A stretch of DNA of 64,000 nucleotides from contig NC_092676.1 in assembly GCF_964355755.1 (NCBI RefSeq), positions 1,906,288 through 1,970,287 of the forward strand, read 5' to 3'. This document shows, piece after piece, positions 39,701 through 47,840 of the stretch (the first letter of the stretch is position 1; every line of letters starts with the position of its first letter). The notes under the pieces were generated by a model. The model had not been told where the DNA came from and made no database searches. It saw only the letters and a list, made by a program, of their open reading frames with translations. A program made the position numbers and the translations under genes. Source of the DNA: Antedon mediterranea (Eukaryota; Echinodermata; Crinoidea; Comatulida; Antedonidae).

Positions 39701-42700
39701 CGCCAACTGAAATCTAATGTTAATTTAACGTTGAAACATCAATGGCAACGCACTTAGTATTAAAAAATGTAAGAGAATTTATCTTTAATTTAACGTTTAA
39801 TTAACATTGAAAAACAAAAATAATAATTGTTTGAAAAAACAACATAATTTCAAGAGTTTTTCAACGTTGAAAACATGTCATTTGAAAATGGCAACTGGAT
39901 TTCAACGTTAAAATAACGTTGGAATAACATTGAAAAACAAAAATAATAATTGTTTGAAAAAAATTATTAGTTAGAAATACAATGTTATTTCAACGTTGGA
40001 TCAACATTGATAAATTAACGTCAATTACTAGTTAGAAAGACAATGTTATTTCAACGTTGGAGCAACATTGATAAATTAACGTAAATTTCTTGTTAAAAAT
40101 ACAATGTTATTTCAACGTTGGATCAACATTGATAAATTAACGTAAATTACTAGTTAAAAATACAATGTTATTTCAACGTTGGATCAACATTGATAAATTA
40201 ACGTAAATTTCTAGTTAGAAATACAATGTTATTTCAACGTTGGATCAACATTGATAAATTAACGTAAATTTCTAGTTAGAAATACAATGTTATTTCAACG
40301 TTGGATCAACATTGATAAATTAACGTAAATTTCTAGTTAAAAATACAATGTTATTGCAACGTTGGATCAACATTGATAAATTAATGTAAATTTCTTGTTA
40401 AAAATACAATGTTATTTCAACGTTGGATCAACATTGATAAATTAACGTAAATTTCTAGATATAAAGACAATGTTATTTCAACGTTGTATCAACATTGATA
40501 AATTAACGTAAATTACTAGTTAGAAAGACAATGTTATTTCAACGTTGGATCAACATTAATAAATTAACGTAAATTTCTAGTTAAAAATACAATGTTATTT
40601 CAACGTTGGATCAACATTGATAAATTAACGTAAATTACTAGTTAGAAATACAATGTTATTTCAACGTTGGATCAACATTGATAAATTAACGTAAATTACT
40701 AGTTAAAAATACAATGTTATTTCAACGTTGGATCAACATTGATAAATTAACGTAAATTTCTAGTTAAAAATACTATGTGATTTTAACGTTGGATCAACAT
40801 TGATAAATTAACGTAAATTACTAGTTAAAAATACAATGTTATTTCAACGTTGGATCAACATTGATAAATTAACGTAAATTTCTAGTTAAAAATACTATGT
40901 GATTTTAACGTTGGATCAACATTGATAAATTAACGTAAATTACTAGTTAGAAAGACAATGTTATTTCAACGTTGGATCAACAATGATAAATTAACTTAAA
41001 TTACTAGTTAAAAAGACAATGTTATTTCAACGTTGGATTAACATTAATAAATTAACGTAAATTTCTAGTTAAAAATACAATGTTATTTCAACGTTGGATC
41101 AACATTAATAAATTAACGTAAATTTCTAGTTAAAAATACATTGTTATTTCAACGTTGGATCAACATTGATAAATTAACGTAAATTACTAGTTAAAAATAC
41201 AATGTTATTTCAACGTTGGATCAACATTGATAATAAAACGAAAATTTCTAGTTAGAAATACAATGTTATTTCAACGTTGGATCAACATTGATAAATTAAC
41301 GTAAATTTCTAGTTAGAAAGACAATGTTATTTCAACGTTAAATCAACATTGATAAATTAACGTAAATTACTAGTTAGAAAGACAATGTTATTTCAACGTT
41401 GGATCAACATTGATAATAAAACGTAAATTTCTAGTTAGAAATACAATGTTATTTCAACGTTGGATCAACATTGATAAATTAACGTAAATTTCTAGTTAAA
41501 AATACAATGTTATTTCAACGTTGGATCAACATTGACAAATTAACGTAAATTACTAGTTAGAAAAACAATGTTATTTCAAAGTTAAATCAACATTGATAAA
41601 TTAACGTAAATTACTAGTTAGAAGGACAATGTTATTTTAACGTTGGATCAACATTGATAAATTAACGTAAATTTCTAGTTAAAAATACAATGTTATTTCA
41701 ACGTTGGATCAACATTGATAATAAAACAAAAATTTCTAGTTAGAAATACAATGTTATTTCAACGTTGGATCAACATTGATAAATTAACGTAAATTTCTAG
41801 TTAAAAATACAATGTTATTTCAACGTTGGATCAACATTGACAAATTAACGTAAATTACTAGTTAGAAAGACAATGTTATTTCAACGTTAAATCAACATTG
41901 ATAAATTAACGTAAATTACTAGTTAGAAGGACAATGTTATTTTAACGTTGGATCAACATTGATAAATTAACGTAAATTTCTAGTTAAAAATACAATGTTA
42001 TTTCAACGTTGAATCAACATTTATAAATTAACGTAAAACATTTGTTTGAAAAACAATGTTTTTTCAACGTTAAATCAACCTTTATTAATTAACATAAATT
42101 ACTAGTTAAAAAGAAAATGTTATTTCAACGTTGATTCAATGTTTAGTACTAAACGTAAAAAAAATAGTTAGGGAAAAAATGTTATTTCAACGTTGATTCA
42201 ACGTTTGAAATACGCTGACAACATGATTTCAACAAATCAACTATATTTCAACGTTGATTCAACGTTGAAATTATGTTCTGTGCCCACTGGGTACTGCAGT
42301 AATCTAGTATTTACGTTTTCATTTCACGATCTATCTTGCATGGATTGTTAATTTTTGTAGAATTACTGCAGTAATAGTAATCTACAGTAGTATTTACGTT
42401 TTCATCTTGCATGGATTGTGGTTTCTGTAGAGTTACTGCAGTAATAGTAATCTTGTATTCACATTTTCATTTCAGGATCTATCGTACATGGATCGTCATT
42501 GGCACGAGTCGTGTTTCTTTTGCGCAATGTGCAAAAAATCGCTTGTAGATAAATCGTTTGGAACAAGAGACGAGAAGCTGTATTGTAATAAATGTTTTGA
42601 AGATAACTTTGCTACAAAGTGCAATGGATGTGGCCTTTGCTTTAAACCAGGTATTTAACGATTTATTTTTCATAATGCCTAAAATGTTCCAAGGGGCTTT

Positions 42701-45155
42701 ATGTGTGAGCTCAATGAATGATCTAAGAGTCACAGTGTCCTCATCCAGAAAATGTATAGCACTCCATTCTAATGCCTGCATCACACAGTGATGTGTCTTA
42801 GTTTCTTCTCCTTCTAATGTTCACAGAAGTTTTAAGTCATAAATGCACTCTACACTTCTTCTCAATGAGGCCATGTCAAAGTTCACACTTAAAAAATTGA
42901 TAGATAAATTATTTTCTCCATTGCTATCAATTGTTTCAGGTACTAAGAAGATGGAGTACAAAGGCAAAGAGTGGCACGATAAATGCTTTAAGTGTAAAAA
43001 TTGTAGCGAACCAATCGGAACTCGCAGTTTTATTCCAAGAGAAGATGTTATATATTGCCTTACATGTTACGAGGATAAGTTTGCAACCAAATGTAAAGGT
43101 TGTAAAAAGGTACGTTAAAGAGTTGTGAGTTTTTTTCAGAGGTCAAGGATCTAGAGTACCACATTTTGATATTTAAACAGTTTTTATAGAATTGATACAC
43201 ATACAATGAGATAATATATATTTGAACAGTACTGCCAACTCCTGTTCAGTGGACACCTCTATTAAGGGGACACTTTGTCATGTCCTCAAGGTTTTCCTGC
43301 AATTCTTGGTTTTTATAGACACACAACACAATATAAGTGATTTGACCAATCACAAGCGATGGATTATTAGAACTGTCGCTTGACATTGGTCAACACGCTT
43401 GCGTTGCGTTTACGTCCTTGCGTTGTGCCCTAGTAGGAACCACGTTTAATAGTGATTCTACCCATTACTGACTACTGATAGAAGCTGAACCCCTTGAACA
43501 TAAAAGCGGATAGGTTCATACTTGAGAACCAAACTGTAACGCTGTCATACTATAACACACACACATATTACCTCCATATAGCGGGGGTGACTTGTATCCC
43601 AGGGTGGGCTTATGTTTGCATCATTGCATTAATCAATCATGAAATAATTGAATGTAACATAAAGAGTGTGAAACGTAGCGGCATAATGTCTAGCACAGCT
43701 CCATAACTCTTCATACTATTCTGTCAGTCAAACATTCTTATAAATTAATCCAGCCACAAAATGTATTTGTATGTATATAGGTACAACAGTCATAAGCACA
43801 ATTTGGAATTTGAACGCATTTACTTACTAAATCTCACACTATAAAGTCATTATAAATAACCTTTATAGAAATGTATTAGTGGATGGTTGAGGGTGTTGAG
43901 TAGGGAGGGAGGGTAGAGTAGAAAGGGAGGAGTTTCAAATAGGGAGGAGTTGTTTCAAATAGAGAGGGAGTCGAGTGGGGAGGGAGGTCGAGTAGGGAGG
44001 GAGGGGGTAAAATAGGGAGAGAGAAAGATTGTATCATATACTGAACCTCTTTCCTCATTTGATACCTTTCATTGTATTGGTTGTATTAAGTATTTTCCAT
44101 TTTTTAGGAAGAGGGCACAGTACAAATAATTTTTTTTTTTTCAATTTTTCAATCTTTCATTTCAATAATACATTACAAAAAAATACTAATACAAAGAGTA
44201 ACAATCAATTCTAATGATTTGTTCCTTTGGTCGCTATTATCAAAGTTAACTTAATATTTTTTTTCTATTAGTTTTCAATATGTTTATTATAAAATCAACC
44301 ATCACTTTGATGACAAAAAAAACTTGAAATGAGACTTCTGAGATGATAAGTTTAGTACTTTATTTGTTTAGGTTATCTCTGACGGTGGTGTGACCTATCG
44401 AAACGAACCTTGGCATCGTGAATGTTTCATCTGCAGCGGGTGCAAGACCTGCCTGGCACGTGAACGATTCACATCCCGCGACGATAAACCTTATTGTACT
44501 AACTGCTATGGTGAACTGTTTGCTAAGAAATGCTGTGGTTGTAAGAAGCCTATTACAGGTAAATACTGTTGTTATATTTGTATTAACCTCTGTTTACACT
44601 GAGCTGAATTCATAACATAAGAAATGGGTTTTTTTGTTTAAAGCTCCGTCTACATTATCAAACTTTATGTGACAACAAATGTGATGTGCCCATATATGGA
44701 CACGATGTATCGTATAACTACCATAATTGGAAATGTCACTACCATATATGAGCACATCACACTTATTTTGTCAAACTAGTTTAATAGTGTAGACAGAGCT
44801 TAAGAAATGGGTGTATTCTTTAAGAATAGAACTGGTCATACTACACTAACTCATTTCAAAACTTATGCGAACAAATCCATTCTCAGTGTGAATGTACCTT
44901 TGCTTAATTTTGTTTATTAGCTCTTGGTTATGTTAAGAACATAAAGTACATATTTTAGAAGCTTTTTGGAAAAACTTTCATGTAAAAATTTTATTTCATC
45001 ATTCAGGTATTGGTGGAACACGATTTGTATCATTTGAAGAGCGCCATTGGCATAACGATTGTTTCAACTGTAAACGATGCGATACGTCGCTAGTCAATCA
45101 AGGCTTCATGACGGAGAATGACGATGTGATTTGTGCTAAATGTGGACAGGACTAA
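12740..45155 (+). CDS. Lmpt: Limpet-type protein: PET domain and six LIM domains (5' end missing)
   Basis: Nine exons join in phase: 12740-12825, 21537-21717, 22071-22307, 22574-22789, 34868-35068, 42476-42650, 42940-43109, 44372-44558 and 45007-45155, with TAA at 45153. All have AG/GT borders. They give 533 residues. First comes a Cys-rich part (CLRCGDRCQGFSLHKWR, then CTNCGCMREDHD) as in Testin/Prickle-class proteins. The PET domain starts near YSWTPVG and runs through exons 2-3. Six LIM zinc modules begin at about residues 170, 235, 295, 355, 418 and 479 (e.g. CAGCDE, CDECGD, CKGCKK), each with the HxxC or HxxxC centre. PET plus six LIMs is the layout of Drosophila Limpet, related to vertebrate FHL proteins; these are adaptor proteins of actin and muscle structures and of transcription complexes. 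The start codon lies upstream and was not found. LIM domains are split by introns. Confidence 0.93.
12931..13375. repeat. tandem segment duplication around a MITE
   Basis: 'gatgataatggtaacattgg' with 'caag', 'tcaattag', 'tgcaagcc' and 'ctgatcaatca' occurs at about 12940-13020 and again at about 13275-13355. MITE copy 13039-13198 sits between the two halves. Confidence 0.8.
13039..13198. mobile_element. MITE family 1, full copy
   Basis: Both ends are present, flanked by TTA on the left and TA on the right. The internal order is reversed relative to the 3740 copy. Confidence 0.9.
13453..13602. mobile_element. MITE family 1, full copy
   Basis: It runs from 'aagctctgtctacactatca' to 'gatagtgtagacagagcttt', with a short internal deletion in the left half. 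Confidence 0.9.
13603..14469. other. intron sequence, nothing specific seen
   Basis: Short open frames at 13789-14056 and 14141-14353 have no recognisable similarity and no splice-site support. Confidence 0.4.
14470..14556. repeat. 42-bp tandem repeat starting TCACATGTGATGCC
   Basis: Two full units start at 14470 and 14512. A third begins after 14550 and is cut at 'gtgtca' by the next element. The rest of the third unit's beginning ('catgtga') reappears at 15881, on the other side of the insertion. Confidence 0.9.
14557..15876. mobile_element. 1320-bp non-autonomous TIR transposon with GTGTCA target duplication
   Basis: The element begins CAGGGCATCA and ends with the exact inverse TGATGCCCTG. 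It is flanked by GTGTCA on both sides (14551-14556 and 15877-15882). Next to the ends, inverted short repeats GGAGAGC/GCTCTCC and GGAGCGC/GCGCTCC are stacked, with more GC than the surroundings. No transposase frame is seen. CAGGG ends are typical of hAT elements, but these make 8-bp duplications and here only 6 bp match, so the superfamily is open. Confidence 0.85.
15883..19599. other. AT-rich intron sequence with a pyrimidine tract
   Basis: No exon recognised. At 18449-18545 there is a nearly pure C/T stretch of about 100 bases. Around 16590-16640 a 'ctgcagtaattgcagtagga' motif is present that recurs near 31940 and 48630. The small frame at 18764-18988 has no similarity I know. Confidence 0.4.
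19600..19744. mobile_element. MITE family 1, internally deleted right arm
   Basis: The left end is complete. The right arm jumps from 'ttttttgtca' to 'gacagagctta', losing about 20 bases. Confidence 0.9.
19970..20340. repeat. 17-bp minisatellite followed by a 20-bp variant array
   Basis: 'gatatgcccaccttggt' (17 bp) repeats about 16 times to about 20250. Then 'gataagcccatctttttagt' (20 bp) repeats about four to five times. As 17 is not a multiple of three, all three minus-strand frames stay open and spell the same 17-residue peptide in shifted registers. Confidence 0.96.
20578..20706. mobile_element. MITE family 1, right end cut by another element
   Basis: The copy runs from 'aaagctctgtctacac' to 'aaaaagtttgata', then switches to 'gggcctgtttctgctgc'. 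The expected last 15 bases are missing. Confidence 0.85.
20707..21345 (-). mobile_element. Harbinger-like element fragment with a Myb/SANT-type frame
   Basis: The left part has 'gtttctgctgcaactg' and the right part 'ggcagcagaaacgggt', an imperfect inverted pair. Near both ends there are runs of 'aatacggtat' repeats that pair with each other. The enclosed frame at 20917-21177 encodes a Myb/SANT-like domain of the kind found beside Harbinger transposases. No transposase is present. Confidence 0.5.
20917..21177 (-). pseudogene. Myb/SANT-like DNA-binding domain of transposon origin
   Basis: The 86-residue frame contains NHIYKDISKKIKQEYGIDWS, then QVNSKLKSLRKQYNIAKYNN, then SGRERINCPHYDVF. The spacing (Y..I...I, K...L...Y, then SG ... 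W/C..YD) is that of MADF/Myb-SANT-like domains in Harbinger-derived proteins. It lacks any catalytic partner and sits inside a truncated element in a Limpet intron, so it is probably not a host gene. Confidence 0.5.
21741..21835 (-). mobile_element. SINE family D 3' end
   Basis: 'gttcattcttatatagcgca' followed by 'tataagcaagctgtcaatgc' matches the 3' end of the full copy at 58146-58475. Confidence 0.7.
22440..22530. repeat. short local duplication
   Basis: 'gagcttataccaaaaggtag' and 'gggcttataccaaaaggtgg' lie about 40 bases apart just before Limpet exon 4. Confidence 0.7.
22805..23008. mobile_element. dispersed repeat family E
   Basis: 'gcctcttcagtcaaagactg', 'ctagagggcccagt', 'gtggctgtgtgtgaactagt', 'ctggacctacggtttatagt' and 'ccttatccgaga' recur in the same order at 56890-57140, and in part at 50120-50215 and 54568-54625. 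The class is unknown. Confidence 0.7.
23017..23163. mobile_element. pogo/Tigger-like MITE
   Basis: The ends are CAGTCAACTCTCCCAATACC and, inverted, CAGTCAACACTCCTAATACT. The 147-bp interior is AT-rich and non-coding. The ends resemble pogo/Tigger-class terminal repeats. A decayed relative lies at 33700-33900. Confidence 0.6.
23164..24189. other. intron sequence with a possible hAT-like end
   Basis: No exon seen. 'ggccctggatctaccactg' at about 24135-24153 resembles the inverted end CAGTGGCGGATC of the piece at 63880, but no clear opposite end was found. Confidence 0.35.
24190..24314. mobile_element. MITE family 1, shortened copy
   Basis: Both ends are present; the middle lacks one 'accatatttgggtat' block. 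Confidence 0.9.
24981..25145. mobile_element. MITE family 1, full copy
   Basis: It runs from 'aaactctgtctacactatca' to 'gacagtgtagatagagctt', with several substitutions in both ends. Confidence 0.9.
25640..25760 (-). mobile_element. SINE family C, tRNA-like head
   Basis: On the minus strand, 'taacttggtggttaacatgc' resembles an A box and 'gggttcgatcctgac' a B box, separated by a typical distance. A short direct repeat 'agttacag(a/t)gagggaaaat' sits at the right side. Confidence 0.5.
26515..26660. repeat. imperfect tandem repeat of GATATCT
   Basis: Five to six copies of 'agagatatcttagttttaaa' with variations. The palindrome GATATC makes local hairpins likely. Confidence 0.8.
27628..27925. repeat. 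tandem duplication of about 150 bp
   Basis: 'aagttatgatgaag...aaggtacaat', 'tattttgttaagcctcattt' and 'cagtaggtaag' occur at about 27640-27720 and again at about 27795-27875. A weaker third trace follows at about 28180. Confidence 0.75.
28062..28105 (+). ncRNA. candidate minimal hammerhead ribozyme
   Basis: CTGATGA (28070-28076) is followed by a GGGC-TAT-GCCC hairpin, then GAAA, then ACATGTC. In hammerhead numbering this gives the conserved core, a three-pair stem III without a loop (ACA/TGT), and a cleavable C at 28098. The flanks ttttcac and gttaaaa form stem I with one mismatch. One extra T lies between the core and stem II. Type I hammerheads with very short stem III are known from Penelope-like retroelements. 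Activity is not shown. Confidence 0.45.
28283..28433. mobile_element. possible hAT-like repeat with GATCTGCCACTG end
   Basis: The right end 'tcctggatctgccactg' is preceded by a run of about 14 C and 'tttatttcaaaat'. The left side begins near 'ggggtggggggagtgga' and has a matching 'gggcccccacc'. It is similar to the piece starting at 63880. Confidence 0.4.
28434..30892. other. AT-rich intron sequence, nothing seen
   Basis: No exon, tRNA or clear repeat was recognised. Overlapping minus-strand frames at 30188-30555 have no similarity known to me. Confidence 0.4.
30893..30990 (+). mobile_element. SINE family D 3' end
   Basis: 'atgaccggggtaataatgtg', 'cgctatataagaatgaacta' and 'tattattatt' match the 3' end and tail of the copy at 58146-58475, in the opposite orientation. 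Confidence 0.75.
31430..31535 (+). mobile_element. possible LINE 3' end with hairpin
   Basis: 'gaggagcct' and 'aggctcctc' can form a hairpin, followed by 'aaagtgaaatgaaataaa'. A 3' hairpin and A-rich tail is common for LINE ends, but no coding part is attached. Confidence 0.3.
31563..31727. mobile_element. MITE family 1, full copy
   Basis: Nearly consensus; both ends are flanked by TA (gTA|aagc ... gctt|TAgt). Confidence 0.92.
32299..32466. mobile_element. MITE family 1, full copy
   Basis: Both ends are present and flanked by TA. The internal order is inverted relative to the 31563 copy. Confidence 0.92.
32625..32780 (+). mobile_element. SINE family B, second copy
   Basis: 'gtgatctggaggttgtgggt' with the B box 'ggttcgaatccca' is followed by 'attacttgaacatt', 'gtacttagta' and 'agtagggcaaaacat'. 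This is the order of the 11066-11258 element. Its left terminal repeat is missing. Confidence 0.6.
32872..33002. mobile_element. MITE family 1, shortened copy
   Basis: Both ends are present, with about 35 bases missing from the right half. Confidence 0.9.
33700..33900. mobile_element. decayed pogo-like MITE
   Basis: It shares with 23017-23163 the order 'tcaact..ctc', 'cttgggctggg', 'atgtctg.tttt', 'ctcaagaaaag' and 'ggggagttcactg'. It is longer and more diverged. Confidence 0.45.
33967..34175. repeat. local tandem duplication of about 130 bp
   Basis: 'gaccacaaatagtgtatgat' at 33967 and 'gaccacaaatggtgtatgat' at 34099 are each followed by 'agttgtacattgttgtcact'. Confidence 0.75.
34561..34606 (+). 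ncRNA. weaker hammerhead-like motif
   Basis: CTGACGA (34569-34575), a GGAA/TTCC stem, then GAAA and AGCTT follow the hammerhead core order, with cleavage predicted after 34600. Stem I pairing is weak (two mismatches in the first four pairs). It may be a decayed copy of a Penelope-type ribozyme. Confidence 0.25.
35076..35183. mobile_element. MITE family 1 next to a Limpet splice donor
   Basis: The copy starts with 'agttctctctacactatcaa' only about seven bases after the donor GT of the exon ending at 35068. It breaks off near 35183 in an 'atatat' run, so its right end is missing. Confidence 0.85.
35893..36640. repeat. 112-bp tandem repeat, about six copies
   Basis: Units contain 'tgaaagtttgcctcaacgta', 'aatgtcaacgttgaatcaac' and 'ataacgttgaaaa'. 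The last units are more diverged. Confidence 0.93.
37729..38716. mobile_element. Mutator-like non-autonomous element with 9-bp target duplication
   Basis: Long terminal inverted repeats (at least 75 bp) begin CGCCGTGGTTAGGATTCCGG. The element is flanked by TAATATTTA at 37720-37728 and 38717-38725. A 9-bp duplication with long inverted ends is the hallmark of Mutator-like elements. No transposase is present. The element is nested in the 6.4-kb element. Confidence 0.88.
37847..38029. mobile_element. MITE family 2 nested in the Mutator-like element
   Basis: The ends 'aaagcgtggttcccactag' and 'ctagtgggaaccaagcttt' are inverted copies, followed inwards by 'aaggacgtaacgcaacgc' and its inverse. A decayed copy lies at 43315-43448. 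Confidence 0.8.
39950..42120. repeat. 61-bp tandem repeat, about 35 copies
   Basis: The unit has 'ttaacgtaaatttctagtta', 'gaaatacaatgttatttcaa' and 'cgttggatcaacattgataa'. Variants alternate between 'ttctagtt' and 'tactagtt', and some blocks of several units are themselves repeated (around 41220-41480 and 41700-41960). Confidence 0.96.
43315..43448. mobile_element. MITE family 2, decayed copy
   Basis: It shares 'ttgaccaatcacaagcgatg', 'gcttgcgttgcgtttacgtc' and 'cttgcgttgtgccctagtag' with 37847-38029. The left end is poorly preserved. Confidence 0.7.
43895..44025 (+). repeat. purine-rich tract with G-quadruplex potential
   Basis: Almost only A and G, with repeated 'gagtagggagggaggg'. The part at 43976-44008 holds five or more runs of three or more G with short spacers. 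It lies between LIM exons. Confidence 0.6.
44640..44802. mobile_element. MITE family 1, full copy
   Basis: It runs from 'aagctccgtctacattatca' to 'taatagtgtagacagagctt' in the last intron of Limpet. Confidence 0.9.
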
Positions 45156-46062
45156 GCATTCATTCACACATGATTTAAAGCTAGATGATCAAATTGCTTA
45201 ATGGTCAAAAGATGAATGTTACTCTGATTGACATTGTTAGTTTCTTTTAATGAACAAGCAGGAATGTTAATTGGTTTGATACAATGGTGAGGCTTGTTGC
45301 ACAAGTTGGGTATTAGACTCTTCTTCGTGTTCACACTTTGAATTATTTTAATACACAATGTATAGAAAGTTTGGCGCACGTAGAGTGTCGATAAGACGCT
45401 TTAGATATTTGACCAAAATGCCAATATTTTACAATTTCATAGTTGGTATTACAAACTGGATACTGAACCTGACGTCGTCGTAAACGCCCTACGGTGATTT
45501 AAGCGCGTCGTTTGTAAAATGTTCGTACCAAGTTTGCAATAGACGAGAAAATTAATTGCTGTAAAATGTGAAAAATGTATATTTATGGAGTGTTTACGTC
45601 AATAGGTGATTTATGAATTAATTTAATATAATGTATATGTACAGGGCATGTATAGATTTCATGTGTGTCCCATGCTTCAGTATTGCCAAATTTAACGCAT
45701 TCATTTTACAGTATTTCAAGTTGTGTGTTTGTAACAATTTTATACGTGTAACTACTAGTTATATAAATCTTAATATTTAAATATTGTGCTACAAAAAAAG
45801 ATCAAATAATTCCACTGTACATACTACATAAAGTGGCTCTTTTACATTCGTTTTTCAATCAATATATTACTGTTAATTACATTTGAAATACTTAATGTTA
45901 AATTTTGTTTACTTAATGAATTTAAAGGTGTAAGATACACTAATAGAAATAGATGCAAATGACAGCATAAAGAAAAAAATGAAAGCAAAGAGTCGTCAGC
46001 ATAGTATGATAAATCATACTAGTAGACACTATCATAAAATGCTGATTTAACAGCCTTTTGAA
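45156..46062 (+). other. probable Limpet 3' untranslated region and spacer
   Basis: AT-rich sequence directly after the Limpet stop; no other gene seen. A polyadenylation site could not be fixed from the sequence alone. Confidence 0.4.
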
Positions 46063-46455
46063 TTAGGAATACCATTCACTACACAATTGCAGGTCCATGC
46101 ACATACTACACAACTGTGTAGTGTGTATTGGGAGTTCCACGCATGTACTACACACAGTAGTATTGTGTAGTGTGAACTGGAGTTCCATACATATACTACA
46201 TACACTTGAGTTCCATGCATGTACTACATCAAAGTAGTATTGTGTAGTGTGAATTGGGAGTTCCACGCATGTACTACACACAGTAGTATTGTGTAGTGTG
46301 AACTGGAGTTCCATACATATACTACACACACTTGAGTTCCATGCATGTACTACACACACTTGAGTTCCATGCATGTACTATATCAAAGTAGTATTGCGTA
46401 GTGTGAATTGGGAGTTCCACGCACGTACTACACACAGTAGTATTGTGTAGTGTGA
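46063..46455. repeat. composite tandem repeat with a unit of about 127 bp
   Basis: 'ttgggagttccacgcatgta' recurs at about 46128, 46255 and 46409. Each time it is followed by 'ctacacacagtagtattgtg' and 'tagtgtgaactggagttcca'. 'actacaca' and 'tgtgtagt' within a unit are inverted. Confidence 0.9.
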
Positions 46456-47131
46456 ACAGGTGACAAGTTATGCGTCATGAACTACAAGATTCATGTCATG
46501 TCTGAACGTAGCCTTGTTTTGTTGCTTTTAGAATAGCTAAGGCAGCAGTGTTTGTTTATTATACAATTTCATAATGCATTATTAATATTTTTATCTAATA
46601 TTTTACAACCCATGTGTTCTTCCAGCAACCAGAGTTTGATGTTTATATACAGGCTATGCTTGTATAGCTGTAGTTTACTTGCGGTCATTTACTATGACAA
46701 TAAAATTAGACAAAATATACGTTTTGTGTTATTTGTCAGTAATGTAATGGTCAATTTTTGTATCATGTCTTGCCTTGAGCCGCTCCACAAAATTGTTCTG
46801 CAAAGTTTAGATCTTTAAAATTATCTAGGTAAGAATGGTATTGTCTGGGCATACAGGTAGCTTTACCCTTTCACATTGCCTGGCAAAACTTTTATTTTAC
46901 ACCATATAGTCATCTTTCATGGCCAAAAAGCAGCACTTTTACAAAAAAACTCAAATCAAGAGTTTTAAAAACCATTTTTTATTTGTACTACCGTTCTTGT
47001 AGACAAACTTCATACGCATCAGACCAGAAACAATTAAATATAACTTGTACAGTACTAGGATATTCAGATTATGGGCTTTCTGTTGTCAAATAAATTGATG
47101 TGAAGGCATTTGTTTCAACATTTTAAGCATT

Positions 47132-47252
47132 AAGTTCTGTCTACACTATCAATCTAGTTTGACAAAAAAAGCGTAATGTGCCCAAATAATAAGTACGGTA
47201 ATATGACATCATCATGTCCACATTTTGTTGTCACAAAGTTTGATAATATAGG
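47132..47252. mobile_element. MITE family 1, shortened copy
   Basis: The left end is clear ('taagttctgtctacactatc'). The right end is worn ('tttgataatataggca'). Confidence 0.8.
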
Positions 47253-47410
47253 CAATTTATGTATTTGCCAGATTAAACAGTGACTTGCATGTACACTATT
47301 AAGCCAAATTAATATCTGGCTACAGTTTTGACTTAGTGTAATAGACAAGGTTTAACCTGAGAATTCTTATATTTGGTCCATGAAAACATTTTTCAATTCA
47401 ATCCTAAACT

Positions 47411-47578
47411 AAAGCTCTGTCTGCACTATCAAACTATTTTGACCAAAAAAAGTGTTATGTGCCCATATAATATGGTAGTGATATGCCTAAATGTGGTAGT
47501 GATATGACATCATCATGGTCATATATGGGCCCATCACACTTTTTTTCACATAAAGTTTGGTAGTGTAGACAGAGTTTA
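47411..47578. mobile_element. MITE family 1, full copy
   Basis: Both ends are present; it lies between the polyadenylation candidate of CHORDC1 and the 47132 copy. Confidence 0.9.
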
Positions 47579-47620
47579 ACACCTATTTATTATTTTTGTT
47601 TACTATTCCAACACCTATTT

Positions 47621-47626
47621 TTTATT
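47621..47626 (-). promoter_or_regulatory. candidate polyadenylation signal of CHORDC1
   Basis: AATAAA on the minus strand, about 215 bases after the CHORDC1 stop codon. No transcript evidence is available here. Confidence 0.4.
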
Positions 47627-47840
47627 TATACCTACTTAGAAGTATATTATTTTATATGAAATCATTTTTATCTATCTCTCTAGCACAAAGCTTGAAATTA
47701 TTTTTTTTTTAGTATAGTATATTTTAATAGATTCTTGAAAATGAAAGTCTGTGATCTTAGATTTTGTCTTAAAGCTTAATAAGTTGTTGTGATGTCTGCA
47801 ATTTCTTAAACATCTGTGTTTTTACACAAGTCTTTTCCCA

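Larger units (their letters stand above)
35857..42291. mobile_element. 6.4-kb TIR element with CAACGTTG minisatellites
   Basis: The element begins CCCAGTGGGCA and ends TGCCCACTGGG, flanked by TA on both sides (35855-35856 and 42292-42293). Inside each end are many copies of CAACGTTG/AACGTT-containing units. The core (about 36720-39700) holds an unrelated Mutator-like insertion and no recognisable transposase. The neighbouring unit at 42357 shows the empty site 'gtagaattactgcag', which confirms the TA duplication. Confidence 0.85.
35781..42475 (+). repeat. four-fold duplicated splice-acceptor segment of Limpet exon 6
   Basis: Units of about 70 bases start 'gtagaattactgca' at 35781, 35848, 42357 and 42427. 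The first, second and third carry a copy of all or part of the acceptor and exon start (ttcag|GATCTATC...ATGGAT). The true exon begins at 42476. The second unit is split by the 6.4-kb insertion at 35857-42291. The copy at 35801-35809 retains a full polypyrimidine-AG. Confidence 0.85.

Noticed and set aside
35893-42120. CRISPR-like look of regularly spaced repeats
   Set aside because: Units are directly adjacent without unique spacers, the genome is eukaryotic, and the arrays lie in a transposon.
42479-42784. Minus-strand frame of 101 codons opposite a Limpet exon
   Set aside because: Shadow of the real exon at 42476-42650, which has zinc-binding motifs and splice sites on the plus strand.
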